Shown here piece after piece: positions 34,126-45,649 of a DNA stretch of 64,000 bases. The stretch is taken from positions 47,423,431-47,487,430 of the forward strand of contig OY757026.1 of NCBI GenBank assembly GCA_963580285.1. The letters are read 5' to 3'. Under the pieces are notes generated by a model. The model saw only the letters and a list, made by a program, of their open reading frames with translations. It searched no databases and was not told the origin of the DNA. A program made the translations under genes and the position numbers. Numbering within the stretch: position 1 is the first letter of the stretch; each line of letters begins with the position of its first letter. The DNA comes from Lucinisca nassula. Lineage: Eukaryota > Mollusca > Bivalvia > Lucinida > Lucinidae.

Positions 34126-36278
34126 GCACGACCCGCAGAAAAAGCAACCGACTGAAGTCGATTTTTTCTAAGAGTGCCCTAAAATCACCGTGTCATTCTG
34201 TCATTCTGTCAGTCTGTCAATCTGTCATTCTGTCTGTCCGTCCGTAACCCGTTTGTGAAAATTGGTGATAGTGACTTAACCGCTTGGAATATTTAAACAA
34301 TTTTTGGCATACTGATAGATATCAATGAGATCTAACCAATGAACTTACGAAATATTACATTCCATTTAGTATAGCCTCGCCGAGGCGAAAAATGTGAAAA
34401 TTTTCGAACATTTTTGAACTGCTTCTCCTCGGAAACCGTTGGGCCGATTGAAGTCAAATTTCATGGAGCCTCTATGGGATGGGGGAAACCAATGGGGTCA
34501 AGGTCACATGACCAAAATGGCCGCCAAGCCATATATGGTTTGTCTGTCTGTCCGTCCGTAACCCGTAAGTGAAAATTGGTGATAGTGACTTAACCGCTTG
34601 GAATATTTAAACAATTTTTGGCATACTGATAGATATCAACGAGATCTAACCAATGAACTTGCGAAATATTACATTCCATTTAGTATAGCCTCGCCGAGGC
34701 GAAAAATGTGAAATTTTCGAACTGCTTCTCCTCGGAAACCGTTGGGCCGATTGAAGTCAAATTTCATATGGAGCCTCTATGGGATAGGGAAACCAAAATT
34801 TGCTCATGGGGTCCAGGTCACATGACCAAAATGGCCGCCAAGCCATATATGGTAAAAACCCTTCAAAAATAGTCATCTCCAGAACCACTGGGCAGATTTC
34901 CACGCAACTTGATAAATAGCATCTGGGATGTAGGCCTATCATAAATTGCTAAAATGGTGACCCTGGGTTGACCTTGACCTTCTTTGGGTCCGTCCGTAAC
35001 CCGTTTGTGAAAATTGGTGATAGTGACTAAACCGCTTGGAATATTTAAACAATTTTTGGCATACTGATAGTATCAATGAGATCTAACCAATGAACTTACG
35101 AAATATTACATTCCATTTAGTATAGCCTCGCCGAGACGAAAAATGTGAAAATTTTCGAACATTTTTGAACTGCTTCTCCTCGGAAACCGTTGGGCCGATT
35201 GAAGTCAAATTTCATATGGAACCTCTATGGGATGGGGGAAACATAAATTTGCTGATGGGGTCAAGGTCACATGACCAAAATGGCCGCCAAGCCATATATG
35301 GTTTGTCTGTCCGTCCGTAACCCGTTTGTGAAAATGGTGAAAGTGACTTAACCGCTTGGAATATTTAAACAATTTTTGGCGTACTGATAGATATCAATGA
35401 GATCTAACCAATGAACTTGCGAAATATTACATTCAATTTAGTATAGCTTCGCCGAGGCGAAAAATGTGAAAGTTTTCGAACTGCTTCTCCTCGGAAACCG
35501 TTGGGCCGATTGAAATCAAATTTCATATGGAGCCTCTATGGGATGGGGGAAACCAAATATTGCTCATGGGGTCCAGGACACATGACCAAAATGGCCGCCA
35601 AGCCATATATGGTCTGTCTATATGTCCGTCCGTAATCCGTTTGTGAAAATTGGTGATAGTGACTTAACCGCTTGGAATATTTAAACAATTTTTGGCATAC
35701 TGATTAATATCAATGAGATCTTATCAATGAACTTGCGAAATATTACATTCCATTTAGTACAGCCTCGCCGAGGCGAAAAATGTGAAAATTTTCGAACTGC
35801 TTCTCCTCGGAAATCGTTGGGCCGATTGAAGTCAAATTTCATATGGAGCCTCTACGGGATGGGGGAAACCAAAATTTCCTCATGGGGTCCAGGTCACATG
35901 ACCAAAATGGCCGCCAAGCAATATTTGGTAAAAACCCTTCAAAAATAGTCTTCTCCAGAACCACTGTGCAGATTTCCACGAAACTTGATAAATAGCATCT
36001 GGAACGTAGGCCCATCATAAATTGCTAAAATGGTGACCCTGGGTTGACCTTGACCTTCTTTGTGCCTAGGTCAAACTTTGACACGTATGCTTTTGTGTTG
36101 GATTTTATCCTGCAAACGATTCAGAATACAGTACTAAAGTATAAGATATATTTTTGCTCCTTACGATAAGGCGCATTAATTGGGGGAACCGTTTTATGTC
36201 CAGGTCACATGACCAAAATGGCCGCCATACCCATATATGGTAACACTCATAAAGCTAAAAGCATCCGGCGGGTCGTGC
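34126..36278. mobile_element. Element with five internal ~315-bp tandem units
   Basis: The ends are inverted (GCACGACCCGC at 34126-34136, GCGGGTCGTGC at 36268-36278). Inside, a unit starting at GTCCGTCCGTAACCCG repeats at about 34238, 34549, 34986, 35310 and 35625. Each carries TTTAGTATAGCCTCGCCGAG and ACATGACCAAAATGGCCGCC. The third step is longer because the second unit has an extra TAAAAACCCTTCAAAAATAG to GACCTTGACCTTC module. There is no transposase frame, so it is non-autonomous. Confidence 0.8.
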
Positions 36279-36397
36279 ACTTCAGCTGAAGCACTGGTTT
36301 TGACCTAATTTCACGTGGTTGGTCTATATAGCGAAAGGAACCATTTCGCGAAAGGAAGGTTCCTTTCGCGAAAGGAAGAATTTTCTGCGAAAGGAAT

Positions 36398-36548
36398 TGC
36401 TTGTTTGTTTTGAGGTTTAACGTCCCCATCAACACTGTGTAGGTCATTTTGGAGACGTTGCTTCCAAAGTTGTGGGACTTTTACCCGACATTGAGATGAA
36501 ATGACACCCCAAGCCCTGTTGTCCAATGAAACCAATAAAGAGATATAG
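36398..36548 (+). mobile_element. SINE-like repeat S, 3' half, inverted
   Basis: It runs from TTGTTTTGAGGTTTAACG to AATGAAACCAATAAAG. The 5' half is absent. Just before it, GCGAAAGGAA motifs repeat four times at 36333-36395. Confidence 0.8.
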
Positions 36549-36559
36549 CATGAAAAAAA

Positions 36560-37095
36560 AAACATGTAATAATCGCATTACAAATTGACAGATGTTTAAT
36601 TTACAATATATGCTAAATAAAAGTTGCAGTGTATCATTTGTCTTCAGCATACTTTATGTCCTCCATTTTAACACAAAATGGACATTTTCGAATATCATTA
36701 ATGTTATATAAATTCTGAAAAGGAATAAGTGTAATTTGAGTTTTAATTAGGTGCACATAAGATCAAGTTTCCGTCCGTTTGTCTGCTCGTCCGTTTGTTC
36801 GTCCGCCTATGCGTTTACGTTCACCATAGCGACAACCCTAAATGTTAACCCTAGAATTTGTGTTCAAAAACAGTAAATGATAACGTTTTCTTATTTGTTG
36901 TGCATATACTTGAGATCATATGCTCTTGAAATGAGGTCATGTTTTTAACCTTGACCTTTTACATTGACCTTAGCTCAAACAGGCGGGACACCGCCCTCTG
37001 CAAAGCTATTTTTCCTCGCGTGACATCTGAATTGTTTGAATACAGTAAACCAGTTCATAGCTAGACAATTGTTTCTGTCACTATTGTAGCTCATA
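36560..37095. other. Unassigned DNA
   Basis: A TCCGTCCGTTTGTCTGCTCG stretch near 36768 resembles part of the neighbouring tandem-unit family. No gene is seen. Confidence 0.4.
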
Positions 37096-37097
37096 TT

Positions 37098-38169
37098 GCA
37101 CGACCCGCAGAAAAAGCGACCGACTGAAGTCGGTTGATTTTCTAAGAGTGCCCTAAAATCACCGTGTCATTCTGTCAGTCTGTCTGTCCGTCCGTAACCC
37201 GTTTGTGAAAATTGGTGATAGTGACTTAACCGCTTGGAATATTTAAACAATTTTTGGCATACTGATAGATATCAATGAGATCTAACCAATGAACTTACGA
37301 AATATTACTTTCCATTTAGTATAGCCTCGCCGAGGCGAAAAATGTCAAAATTTTCGAACTGCTTCTCCTCGGAAACCGTTAGGCCGATTGAAGTCAAATT
37401 TCATATGGAGCCTCTATGGGATGGGGGAAAACCAAAATTTGCTCATGGGGTCCAGGTCACATGACCCAAATGGCCGCCAAGCCATATATGGTGTGTCTGT
37501 CTGTCCGTCCGTAACCCGTTTGTGAAAATTGGTGATAGTGACTAAACCGCTTGGAATATTTAAACAATTTTTGGCATACTGATAGTATCAATGAGATCTA
37601 ACCAATGAACTTGCGAAATATTACATTCCATTAAGTATAGCCTCGCCGAGGCGAAAAATGTGAAAATTTTCGATCTGCTTCTCCTCGGAAACCGTTGGGC
37701 CGATTAAGGTCAAATTTCATATTGAGCCTCTATGGGATGGAGGAAACCAAAATTTGCTCATGGGGTCCAGGTCACATGACCAAAATGGCCGCCAAGCCAT
37801 ATATGGTAAAAACCCTTCAAAATAGTCTTCTCCAGAACCACTTGGCAGATTTCCACGAAACTTGATAAATAACAGCTGGGACGTAGGCCCATCATAAATT
37901 GCTAAAATGGTGACCCTGGGTTGACCTTGACCTTCTTTGTGCCTAGGTCAAACTTTGACACATATACTTTTGTATTGGAAAAGTGAGAATTCATTTTATC
38001 CTGCAAACGATTCAGAATACAGCACTAAAGTATTAGATATATTTTTGCTCCTTACAATAAGGCGCATTTATTGGGGGAACCGTTTTAGGTCCAGGTCACA
38101 TGACCAAAATGGCCGCCATACCCATATATGGTAACACTCATAAAGCTAAAAGCATCCGGCGGGTCGTGC
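37098..38169. mobile_element. Element with two internal ~315-bp tandem units
   Basis: Same family and same inverted ends as 34126-36278, but with only two repeat units (starting about 37187 and 37504) and one terminal module. Both copies lie in the same orientation 0.8 kb apart. Confidence 0.8.
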
Positions 38170-38504
38170 ACTTCAGCTGAAGCACTGGTTTCTAAACAAC
38201 CTTCCAATTAAATCTACGCCGCATATCTTTTTTAAAGATATTTCTTGTTATTTTTTATGGTACCCCACGCATACATGGATTAATCCAGAATCTGGTATCT
38301 TAAGTTGAATTTTTATACGAGCGGGAAACATAAAAAATACAAAATAGTTGGGACATAACATTGATCATTGAAGATTATTGCCCATTGTTAGTTTTATGGC
38401 GGATGTACGTAAATCGTAAAGGGATACACAAGATATATCTTCTGACCTTTTGTAAGGGAGACAACTTTTATATATATATATATTTGCTTTCCTAAACCCG
38501 GACA

Positions 38505-38750
38505 TCATGAAAACACGCCTATATAATTGCTACCCACTCCCCTTAAACCCCACTTTCGAATGGTAAAACTGGATTTACTGGGGTATATATTATTTTCTTA
38601 TTTCTGCTTAAGACATAGATTGTGGGTACGCGTTAGAACCGCCTTGACAAGGCGGTTCTAACACGTACCCAGAATCATTATTTTGAGCAGAAATAAGAAA
38701 AGTATCACAATGTATTTGCATAGGTATTCTTCGCAATGTATAGTTTGTGT
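38505..38750. mobile_element. Palindromic MITE, family A
   Basis: CATCATGAAAACACGCCTATA at the left, hairpin at 38612-38680, and TGCATAGGTATTCTTCGCAATG at the right with several mutations. Confidence 0.7.
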
Positions 38751-38904
38751 ATTGGCCGGGTAAAAAGAAAGAAACATATCCACATCATAAATATCAAAAT
38801 GTCAATAATTTCAGGACAAATTCCGTGCTCACCTGAGTTGAGCTTATCCCAGCTAGCGGGCGACTGAAATCCTAGGGGTGCACATCTAAACATAAGAAAC
38901 GGGT

Positions 38905-39158
38905 CCTTAACCACACGAGAGCACGCCTATATAGTTTTGATACCCTTCAACCCCACTTTTATGTAGTATTTTATTTTTCTAATTTCTGCTCAAAAGCATA
39001 GATTGTGGGTATTCGTTAGAACCGCTGCGGTGAGGCGGTTCTAACGAGTACCCACAATCTATGCTTTGAGCAGAAATATGAAAAATATTAGCATTTTTAT
39101 CTGAAAAATTTCATTTTTGGCCAATATATTTGAATAGAAGTGTTTTCGTAATGACCCG
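38905..39158. mobile_element. Palindromic MITE, family A
   Basis: It has an ACACGAGAGCACGCCTATA left end and a TGAATAGAAGTGTTTTCGTAATG-type right end. The hairpin at 38995-39065 is long and almost perfect. Confidence 0.75.
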
Positions 39159-39174
39159 GTACAAACTTAGCATC

Positions 39175-39480
39175 CCATACAATAGCGAAGACCCAGATCA
39201 GACGCCACAAAGTCGGGTCTTCACCGTTTACTTAAAATACAGACATTTTCCTTGTAAAACTTACAATAAATGCAATAAATCAGACAACACTTAACTTGAA
39301 AATGGACCTACATCAAGAATACACGCCTATATAATTTTGACCCCTTCAACCATACTTTTATTGAGTAAAACTGGGGTTTACAGGGGTAAACCTTATTATT
39401 TTCTTATTTCTGAGGCGGTTCTCACGAGTACCCACAATCTATATTTTGAGCAGAAATAAGAAAAATATCACAATTTTTGT
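39175..39480. repeat. Palindrome fragment and truncated family A copy
   Basis: CCAGATCAGACGCCACAAAG at 39190 is a fragment of the CAGACGCC palindrome. A family A copy starts at about 39312 and has lost half its hairpin and its right end. Confidence 0.6.
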
Positions 39481-40338
39481 GACTTGGGCTGTTGACTACC
39501 TAACTCTTTATAGTCACTCATAGAGGTTTTCAATACTTCATCACATTAATCCTAACACGATTTGATTACACGATCTATTAGTTGAACTGTGTATTAACAA
39601 ATACAAATAATTTTAATAATAATACTAATGTGTTGTTCTTGATGTTGGAAAGGAGGGTGTTAAGTATGAAGAAGACCAGAAGTTTTGCTGGTTGTGATTG
39701 TCGGTTTATAATTTCGCTAAGGCTGTACTCGCTGATCAATCATGGTCGAATTCAACTCTGTGAAATATACATTGTTAAACACCGGTTTATACGTCAATTT
39801 AGATATTAAATCTATGGATTTCTACAAAAAAAAAAAAAAAAAAAAAATATGTACAACCGACATTTGATACTGCATATTCACTGATCACGTAATTTTAGTT
39901 ATAAGTTTATAACTAAACGGCTTTAATATTGAGATATCATTGCCGTTTTCTTTCCGAAATGGATAAATGTAATCACAATCGAGTCACTTGATTTTTGTGC
40001 CACATCTTTTCTTGTTCATCTTAAATTCTTAGTTTTTTTTCGGCGGTAGTTACAATGTATTTGTACAGGCGTGTTCTCGTAATGATCTAAAGCTGTTAGG
40101 CGGACGAGTCTATGTGTTGATTGGGTTCATGAGTTTTAACTCCATCAAAGTTTAGAACTGCCATAAAAAAAAGACTGATGATCCACAGTTAGATATTCAT
40201 TTATGATATTCTCTGACGTAAGCTATCATGCTCTACAGAACGTGATACAGGGAAACAAATAACATATTTCGCTTCATTCAAATAAAAAAATCCACACTGG
40301 ATATCCAGGTAATTTATGTTGGCGCATTTTCATGTCAT
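39481..40338. other. AT-rich DNA left of the Polinton
   Basis: A poly-A run lies at 39824-39847 and a lone family A end (TTTGTACAGGCGTGTTCTCGTAATG region) at 40060-40083. No gene is seen. Confidence 0.5.
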
Positions 40339-40344
40339 GCTTTG
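40339..40344. repeat. Polinton target-site duplication, left
   Basis: GCTTTG immediately precedes the AG that starts the left terminal inverted repeat. The identical hexamer is at 63263-63268. Six base pairs is the duplication made by Polinton integrases. Confidence 0.9.
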
Positions 40345-40513
40345 AGTAGTATAATAGGGGTTCTTATAAGGTCCGTTTCCCGTCAGCAGCAAGCAGCAAA
40401 AATTTTAAAATGTTGGATTAGAGCGGAAAAGCCCGAGAAAAGGGTATGTGCGACAGAAAATTTTACGGGCGCGCATTTTTTTTTCGCGGTCGACCTTCCA
40501 CGAGGCGGTCCCT
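40345..40513 (+). repeat. Left terminal inverted repeat
   Basis: It is nearly identical, in inverse, to 63097-63262. The main difference is a 14-bp segment (GGTATGTGCGACAG) present here only, plus the length of a T run. A CA-rich microsatellite follows at 40535-40582, where the right end has GA repeats. Confidence 0.9.
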
Positions 40514-41015
40514 TTCTTTTTCTCTCTACTCACACCACCCCCATCCACACACCCACCCACGCACACACACACGCACACACACGGTTATTAGGGTTACAAA
40601 AAGAAAAAAAAAATAAATGCTGTTTTGTGTTGTCTTTCTTGGTTATTAAGCAGGGTGAAAGGAATAAATTGATTATTCATATTGATAAATGTTTGATTTA
40701 TTTAATCTCTTTAGAGTGGGGTATGTATTTTAGCTTTATTTGTTTTTGGGATAATAGCTTATTTTGAAAGATAAATAGTTCGAAAATATATGTCATCGTT
40801 TATGGTAAATAGGGCTAAACGACCATAGAAGCGCATTTTTGTGATACGAGCCTATACATGTAGAACATGGCATTCCAATTTTGTCAGATGAAAATGTAAA
40901 CTGAGACGAATGTCATACAGAACATCGTCTCCTTCAGATCGGGACATTAACTATCAGTCTATCATTATATAGTCAACCGACTCATTATCTTATTTTGTCT
41001 TCTTGTTATTTAATT

Positions 41016-41336
41016 ATGTCGAGAGTGATAATATTAGATTATGATCTGGGAATAGTTACCGTAGAAGTGATGATTGACTACATGTATGACATTAGAGATT
41101 TATTACATTTAAATATTGAAACATTAAATGAAGAATTGGAACAATACATGTTGTCAGAATGGGGACTAATTTTCCCCACAGAGATGGTCAACGGGGAGGA
41201 AAGGTACTATTGCCTTGATCCTCGTGATACGTCCATGTTCGTGGACGTGAAGGAATTTATGGGACAATATGATCCAGTTGAGGATCTGGACGACATTATC
41301 TGGGAGATCCTCGACAGAGTACCGTCCATATATTAA
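41016..41336 (+). CDS. Small left-end protein, homologous to the right-end one
   Basis: A 106-residue acidic protein of unknown function. The start used is the ATG at 41016. The frame extends upstream only through non-ATG codons. It is clearly related to the protein encoded on the opposite strand at 62662-62357. Both share a LNxELExYM segment followed by a Trp, then a short loop, an NG-E-R strand, a DS-FxD motif with FxxQ(Y/F)D, and a C-terminal EI helix. There is no signal peptide, membrane segment or cysteine motif. It lies about 0.5 kb inside the left repeat and reads inward, mirroring its partner. I do not recognise the family. Position suggests an early or end-specific function, but that is inference. 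Confidence 0.6.
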   Translation: MSRVIILDYDLGIVTVEVMIDYMYDIRDLLHLNIETLNEELEQYMLSEWGLIFPTEMVNGEERYYCLDPRDTSMFVDVKEFMGQYDPVEDLDDIIWEILDRVPSIY

Positions 41337-41707
41337 CCAAATATTTTGTGTATGCTTTGTCCAAAATATATGTCCAATAGTTTGATTGTAGTTAACATTT
41401 TACAATATGACTGGTCATTCTGTTGTCAGGCAACCCGTGAAATCGGGCGAAGCCAATATTTACCTGGAGGGGACAGTCGGTTTAGAGCGGAATTGCAACT
41501 GTGAATAGTAGAATATTTTAAATATGTTTGGTTTACAATACATTGAAAGATCATTTATCATTTGCAATCAATCGTTTGAAGCCTTTTTTATTGTAGGATA
41601 GGGTAACTTATTACATTCGAATCTCGCGAATCCCATTTGGAAAAAATATGTGGACCATACCTGTGTGTTACTATTGACGATGTGTTATGTTTTGAGGACG
41701 AAACAAC

Positions 41708-42031
41708 ATGGATATCTTCTTGAAATTTATTTTCGTTTTATGTTGTTTGTTTGTGGAGAATGGGTGTTTACCCATAAACACACACCTGTGTCAATTTTCA
41801 TTGATGGACAGCAGTCTTACGTGTGTATTGAACTCGTCTGGAGTTTACGTAGCTGATCGAGATCTACAAGGGATAAATTCGTTACGAGTAATATTAAAGA
41901 GTGGTTCTATTGAAGCATCATTGTCTCTTGACATAGACACATGGGGAGATTTGAAAGAGGTGATGATTTCTGACCACTGCCAAAATCTGAAGGTGAAAGA
42001 TTCCATAGGCGTGATGGTGTCCTGCTTGAAG
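41708..42031 (+). CDS. Type I membrane protein gene, exon 1
   Basis: This is the first of several exons. The ATG sits in AACATGG context. The first ~20 residues are a signal peptide (KFIFVLCCLFVENGC). The remaining ~88 form a small ectodomain with cysteines at 28, 39, 91 and 106 and one N-glycosylation sequon (N42-S-S). Regularly spaced Leu/Ile/Val suggest a compact beta-rich or leucine-rich domain. The exon ends AAG|GTAAGC in phase 0. Reading on through the intron meets a poly-G tract, so splicing is required. I do not recognise the family. It could be an attachment, immune-interaction or host-derived receptor-like protein. Confidence 0.6.
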
Positions 42032-42363
42032 GTAAGCAATTATTATTATATCCGGTTTATTTTGGGGGGGGGGGGGGGGTGGGGGGGGGGGGTTAAATGT
42101 TATGGAGTTCATTAACCACCACCCCCCACCCACCCCATCACCACCCACTTCCACACCACCACTTGAGGGTCAGCTGAACGTTTAATATTATAGAGAAAAC
42201 ATTCATATGGGTGAATTTTTGTCAGGAGATACTTTCGTGATTTTAGAGAAATTTCATGTAGTTAACTGAAGTTGATAATGATAAATGATGAGGTTTAATA
42301 TAGTGTGTTGTTGTGTTTTTTTTTTTTTTTTTTGGTGCATTAATTTCATGCATTTATTTTCAG

Positions 42364-42531
42364 ACATCTAGTACCATCTCACAGGATGAAACAACGTCTC
42401 TTAAGACACCATCGGTCAGACAGGATTCCAAGGACAACAAACCACAGAGTACAACACACCACGTGCACACCCTACTCTCGGATCACAGTACAACATCACA
42501 GTACATGCCACCATTACAAGCAGAAGAGACA
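42364..42531 (+). CDS. Type I membrane protein gene, exon 2 (Ser/Thr stalk)
   Basis: The acceptor is TTTATTTTCAG and the donor GTTAGT, both phase 0. The 56 residues contain 21 Ser or Thr with His, Gln and Pro, no hydrophobic segment and no cysteine, as expected of an O-glycosylated stalk between an ectodomain and a membrane. If the intron is retained, translation adds a hydrophobic stretch and stops at 42603-42605. That extension overlaps an AATCGATTA-type repeat, so I regard it as chance. Confidence 0.6.
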
Positions 42532-42579
42532 GTTAGTATTTTTCATTTATTCGGATTTACACTGTTTATAGTGTTGGTA

Positions 42580-44100
42580 GTAAGGCTGCCACGATTAATT
42601 GAATAATCGATTAATCGATAGATAATTTCCAGAAATATGATTATCGATACTGATTTTTAGTAATCGATTATTTTTTAGTAGAATTTACCAGCCAAAGATG
42701 TTTCTTAAACAGCTGGATGAGTGGTGGAGTGGCAAACAGTGCAGACCCTGATGGGATGCCACGTTCTGCGGCATCTCATATGGGTCTTCACTTTTTGCCC
42801 CGGCCTGTCTGTGCAAAGACATAGAGTTAAGTAGAACATATGATAAGAGTCGTGTTCCAGACAAAGCCAGACAGGTAAAATTATGACTAAATATCCTGTG
42901 ATTACTAATCGATTATTGACCGCAATGGCAAGACTGATAATCGATTATCATTTCAGCACCGATTAGCCAGCCCTAGTTGGTAGACAGCTTATACTTTCTT
43001 AAAAGTGATTATGTAAATGACTGTTATATGATTGATTACAAACCAGGCATACGATTTTGTCAAGGGGTATCTAGTTTTAGTTACTCCGTCCATCTGTGCA
43101 ATTGTCCTAGTGTTAATTCAAAAAATTTTGCATGAAACATGTAGTGGAAAATTCCAAAATTTTTTAGTGTTACCTAAATTTAAAGATTTCTTCTTCCTGT
43201 TAAAGTTTTGCGTTTAGCATTTTTTCCCGTAGTTTATTTTGAGCGGAATTATTCCATATTCCATGTGTCTATACTTCAGACCAATGCAGGCTATTTCGCA
43301 CAAACTTATAGCACTCTAACCTTCTTTTGTTAACATAACACTCGTTTTATATATGTGGTGACACTGGCCAGGGGTAAAAAATGCTACTGGTGACTTGATT
43401 ATTCCCACGCTTTTGCGGAGGGGATATTAAAATCGCCCCCGTCTGCCCGTCCATCTGTTATGCTATCTCCTACATAACTATTGGTCGGAATCCAAGCAAA
43501 TTTGGTGTGTAAGTTCCTTACATGAGCGGGGTGTGCAATGTCACATTTACTTTTGCCCCCCCCCCCCCCCCGCTCATGTCGCCTTGGGGAGGGGTCAAAA
43601 GGTCAAATATCAGTAAAATTCAATTTTAAAGTCAATTTTATAGATTTTTATGCCAAACTTTGCAGAAGCAATGATTAATGTAATATGTAAAACATATCGA
43701 ACGGGAATTTTGTTTCGGACACTTTGGTCATGCCCAAGGGGTCTGACTTTGGGGGGGGGGGGGGGTCAAAATTGAACTTTTTGAGAATATAGTCATGTGG
43801 CATATCAAATTGAAGGGATTGATTAGTGGAATACAATGCAAGTAAAATTTTGACCCTTTGGTTAGATTTGGGCTGCGGAAGGGGTCCAGAGGCCATTTTT
43901 TTTTTTTTTTTTTTTCGGAACATAGTCATGTTGCATATCAAATTAAAAGTAATGATTAGTAGAATGTAAGACAAGTAAAAATTTTTACCCTGGCATCTGA
44001 CTGGGGCCCTGTGTGAGGGTTTCTTCGAACTTAGTCCCTGTGGTTTCAGATTTATTCGATAATTAATGTTTATTTAATACTTGTTGTGTATTGGTGTTTG
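42580..44100. other. Intron 2 of the membrane-protein gene, with repeats
   Basis: 42585-42975 is an element with AATCGATTA-rich inverted ends and a CAAACAGTGCAGACC palindrome inside it (about 42730-42800). 43390-44030 holds a degenerate repeat with two tandem ~125-bp units containing CATRTYGCATATCAAATT, poly-C/poly-G runs at 43556-43572 and 43750-43766, and a T run. No additional exon of matching phase was recognised. Confidence 0.5.
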
Positions 44101-44120
44101 TTTTTTTTTTTTTTTTGTAG

Positions 44121-44172
44121 ATTGAGGGAGCTTCTGAGCTAGGGTACATTATCTCAGTATCCATCTTAGCTG
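44121..44172 (+). CDS. Type I membrane protein gene, exon 3 (start of TM)
   Basis: A long T tract ending GTAG precedes it and a consensus donor (G|GTAAGT) follows. Its 52 nt enter in phase 0 and leave in phase 1. The encoded residues end in GYIISVSILA, the outer half of a membrane helix. The rest of the helix must come from a downstream exon. Three downstream acceptors (44727, 45204, 45354) all accept phase 1. Confidence 0.6.
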
Positions 44173-44279
44173 GTAAGTTTAAAATGTGGTAATATTTACT
44201 AAGCGTCCTTATGGCATTCTTTCAGTTCAAAGACTTGGAGATTTCAATTATGGTTCACTGTTTCAACAGTTCTTGTAGG

Positions 44280-44460
44280 TCTGAGAAAGGTACCCGGTTC
44301 GATCCTCGCACGCGCCATATGTTGTATCTTTGAGCAAGAAACTTTATCCTCATTGCTTAGTACTGGTTTCTTCCCAGGAAAAGAGAGGCACATGGAAGAT
44401 TAGCATTTGTGCTAAATGTGTTACTCTCTATAAATAAGATCGATTATTATTATTATTATT
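44280..44460 (+). mobile_element. tRNA-derived SINE fragment in intron 3
   Basis: A B-box-like CCGGTTCGATCCTCG at about 44298 is followed by GAGCAAGAAACTTTATCCTC, a typical SINE body motif. It ends with a TTA-repeat tail at 44445-44460. Confidence 0.5.
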
Positions 44461-44726
44461 AAAGGGACACGCACACAAACATATACTTCAACATAAAGAC
44501 ATGTAAAGACGCAACAATATGCACCAAATTTCATTGAAATCGGTGACTTTATAAGAAAGTTATAAAAGTTGATTGTCTAAATTCAGAACGAGGCTATGAG
44601 TTTATGATGTCATAAACTCACAGTTTAAATATACAATAGAAGTCTATGATCATTTGTAATGCATCATTCATTTGTGAATCAATGATACATTTTTAAAAGA
44701 TGATGTTTTATTGATTTTTTTTTTAG

Positions 44727-44822
44727 CCATAGTCGGCGCATTAATTATGACTGTCGTCATATTATTGGTCATACGTAAACGCATGAAGACAAACCCGGTG
44801 GACATGATTTATATGCCGGAGC
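44727..44822 (+). CDS. Membrane protein gene, exon 4 (TM/tail option 1)
   Basis: The acceptor is TTTTTTTTTAG and the donor C|GTAAGT, phase 1 on both sides (96 nt). It completes the helix with AIVGALIMTVVILLVI, followed by a RKRMK stop-transfer and a short cytoplasmic tail. If the donor is not used the frame stops at 44842, giving a 219-residue protein. If used, it joins either exon 5 or exon 6 in frame. Confidence 0.6.
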
Positions 44823-45079
44823 GTAAGTTAACAGCTAAATAGATATGTTATAGTAATGTATTTGAAGCTAGTTTAGAAACCTATAGTTGTAGATCAATTT
44901 TATAACATAGTGAGTTTGCTATGCATCATATACATATAGTTTGAGACAAATTCAGGTGTATTTTAATTGAATCAATTTATTTTTCATTACCCATATCCCA
45001 CACCCCATTTTCACGTCACATCACATGACACATCACACAGTACATGACAGATCATGACACGTGCACAACACAAGCACGA

Positions 45080-45123
<44 letters not shown>

Positions 45124-45203
45124 GATTTCAAAAACAACTGAAAGAGTCTCGTTTAAAACTTACAATAATCAGAGCTTGAATACTGATCATTTTGTTTTTA
45201 CAG

Positions 45204-45337
45204 CTATTCTTTTTGCGGTCATGGTGGTGTTTGTAAGGATGAGGTGCATGAAGAGAAGAAGAATGAGGGAAATTCCAAAAAGTAGACCCTTAGAGGAGGT
45301 CACTGTATTTCAAGTGGAGACCACGAAAAATGATTAA
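45204..45337 (+). CDS. Membrane protein gene, exon 5 (TM/tail option 2)
   Basis: The acceptor TTTGTTTTTACAG accepts phase 1. Spliced directly to exon 3 it supplies its own helix half (AILFAVMVVFV) and basic stop-transfer (RMRCMKRRRMR), with a 25-residue tail and a TAA at 45335-45337, giving 225 residues in all. Spliced after exon 4 it would add a second hydrophobic segment (257 residues). An AATAAA at 45422-45427, 85 bp past the stop and inside exon 6, could end this transcript form. Confidence 0.6.
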
Positions 45338-45353
45338 TCTTTTTTTTTTTTAG

Positions 45354-45508
45354 TGGTGGTTGTTGTTAAGAGGAAGGCGATAAAGTGGCTCTTATCGTTG
45401 GTGTCCAAACAAAAGACAAAGAATAAACGGCGGGTAGTTCATGAAGAACCATTACCACTGAGAAGGGGGCAACGTCATAGGCGACCACCTGATAGATTTG
45501 TTCCTTGA
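45354..45508 (+). CDS. Membrane protein gene, exon 6 (TM/tail option 3)
   Basis: A pyrimidine tract ending TTTTAG follows 14 bases after the exon 5 stop. In phase 1 the frame begins VVVVVKRK, which after exon 3 gives a short (~16-residue) membrane segment, followed by a very basic tail with WLLSL and RRGQRHRRPPDRF. It stops at 45506-45508 (232 residues with exons 1-3, 264 if exon 4 is included). The T-rich acceptor and exact phase match argue against chance, but no transcript evidence is available here. Confidence 0.5.
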
Positions 45509-45649
45509 TCTTGTGTTTATGTATCTTACTTTAATGATACTATGGTGCTATTTCATGTTGTGTGATGATGAACATAGTAGTAATAATTACATTGGTATAT
45601 AAAGAAGTACTGTGTCATGTATAGGATGCCATTTTATTATTTATAAATG

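Noticed and set aside
38820..38900. 39-nt minus-strand microexon (CCTAG...CTCAG|GTGAGC) encoding FQSPASWDKLNS
   Set aside because: Splice-like ends and an open frame exist, but with no neighbouring exons in phase the signal is too weak to call.
40342..40767. 141-codon frame at the left end
   Set aside because: It is the translation of the terminal inverted repeat and a CA-rich tract. The right repeat gives the same peptide in inverse, as expected from the repeat itself.
42532..42606. Alternative hydrophobic C-terminus by retaining intron 2 of the membrane gene
   Set aside because: The extension runs into an AATCGATTA-rich repeat, so the hydrophobic stretch is probably chance.
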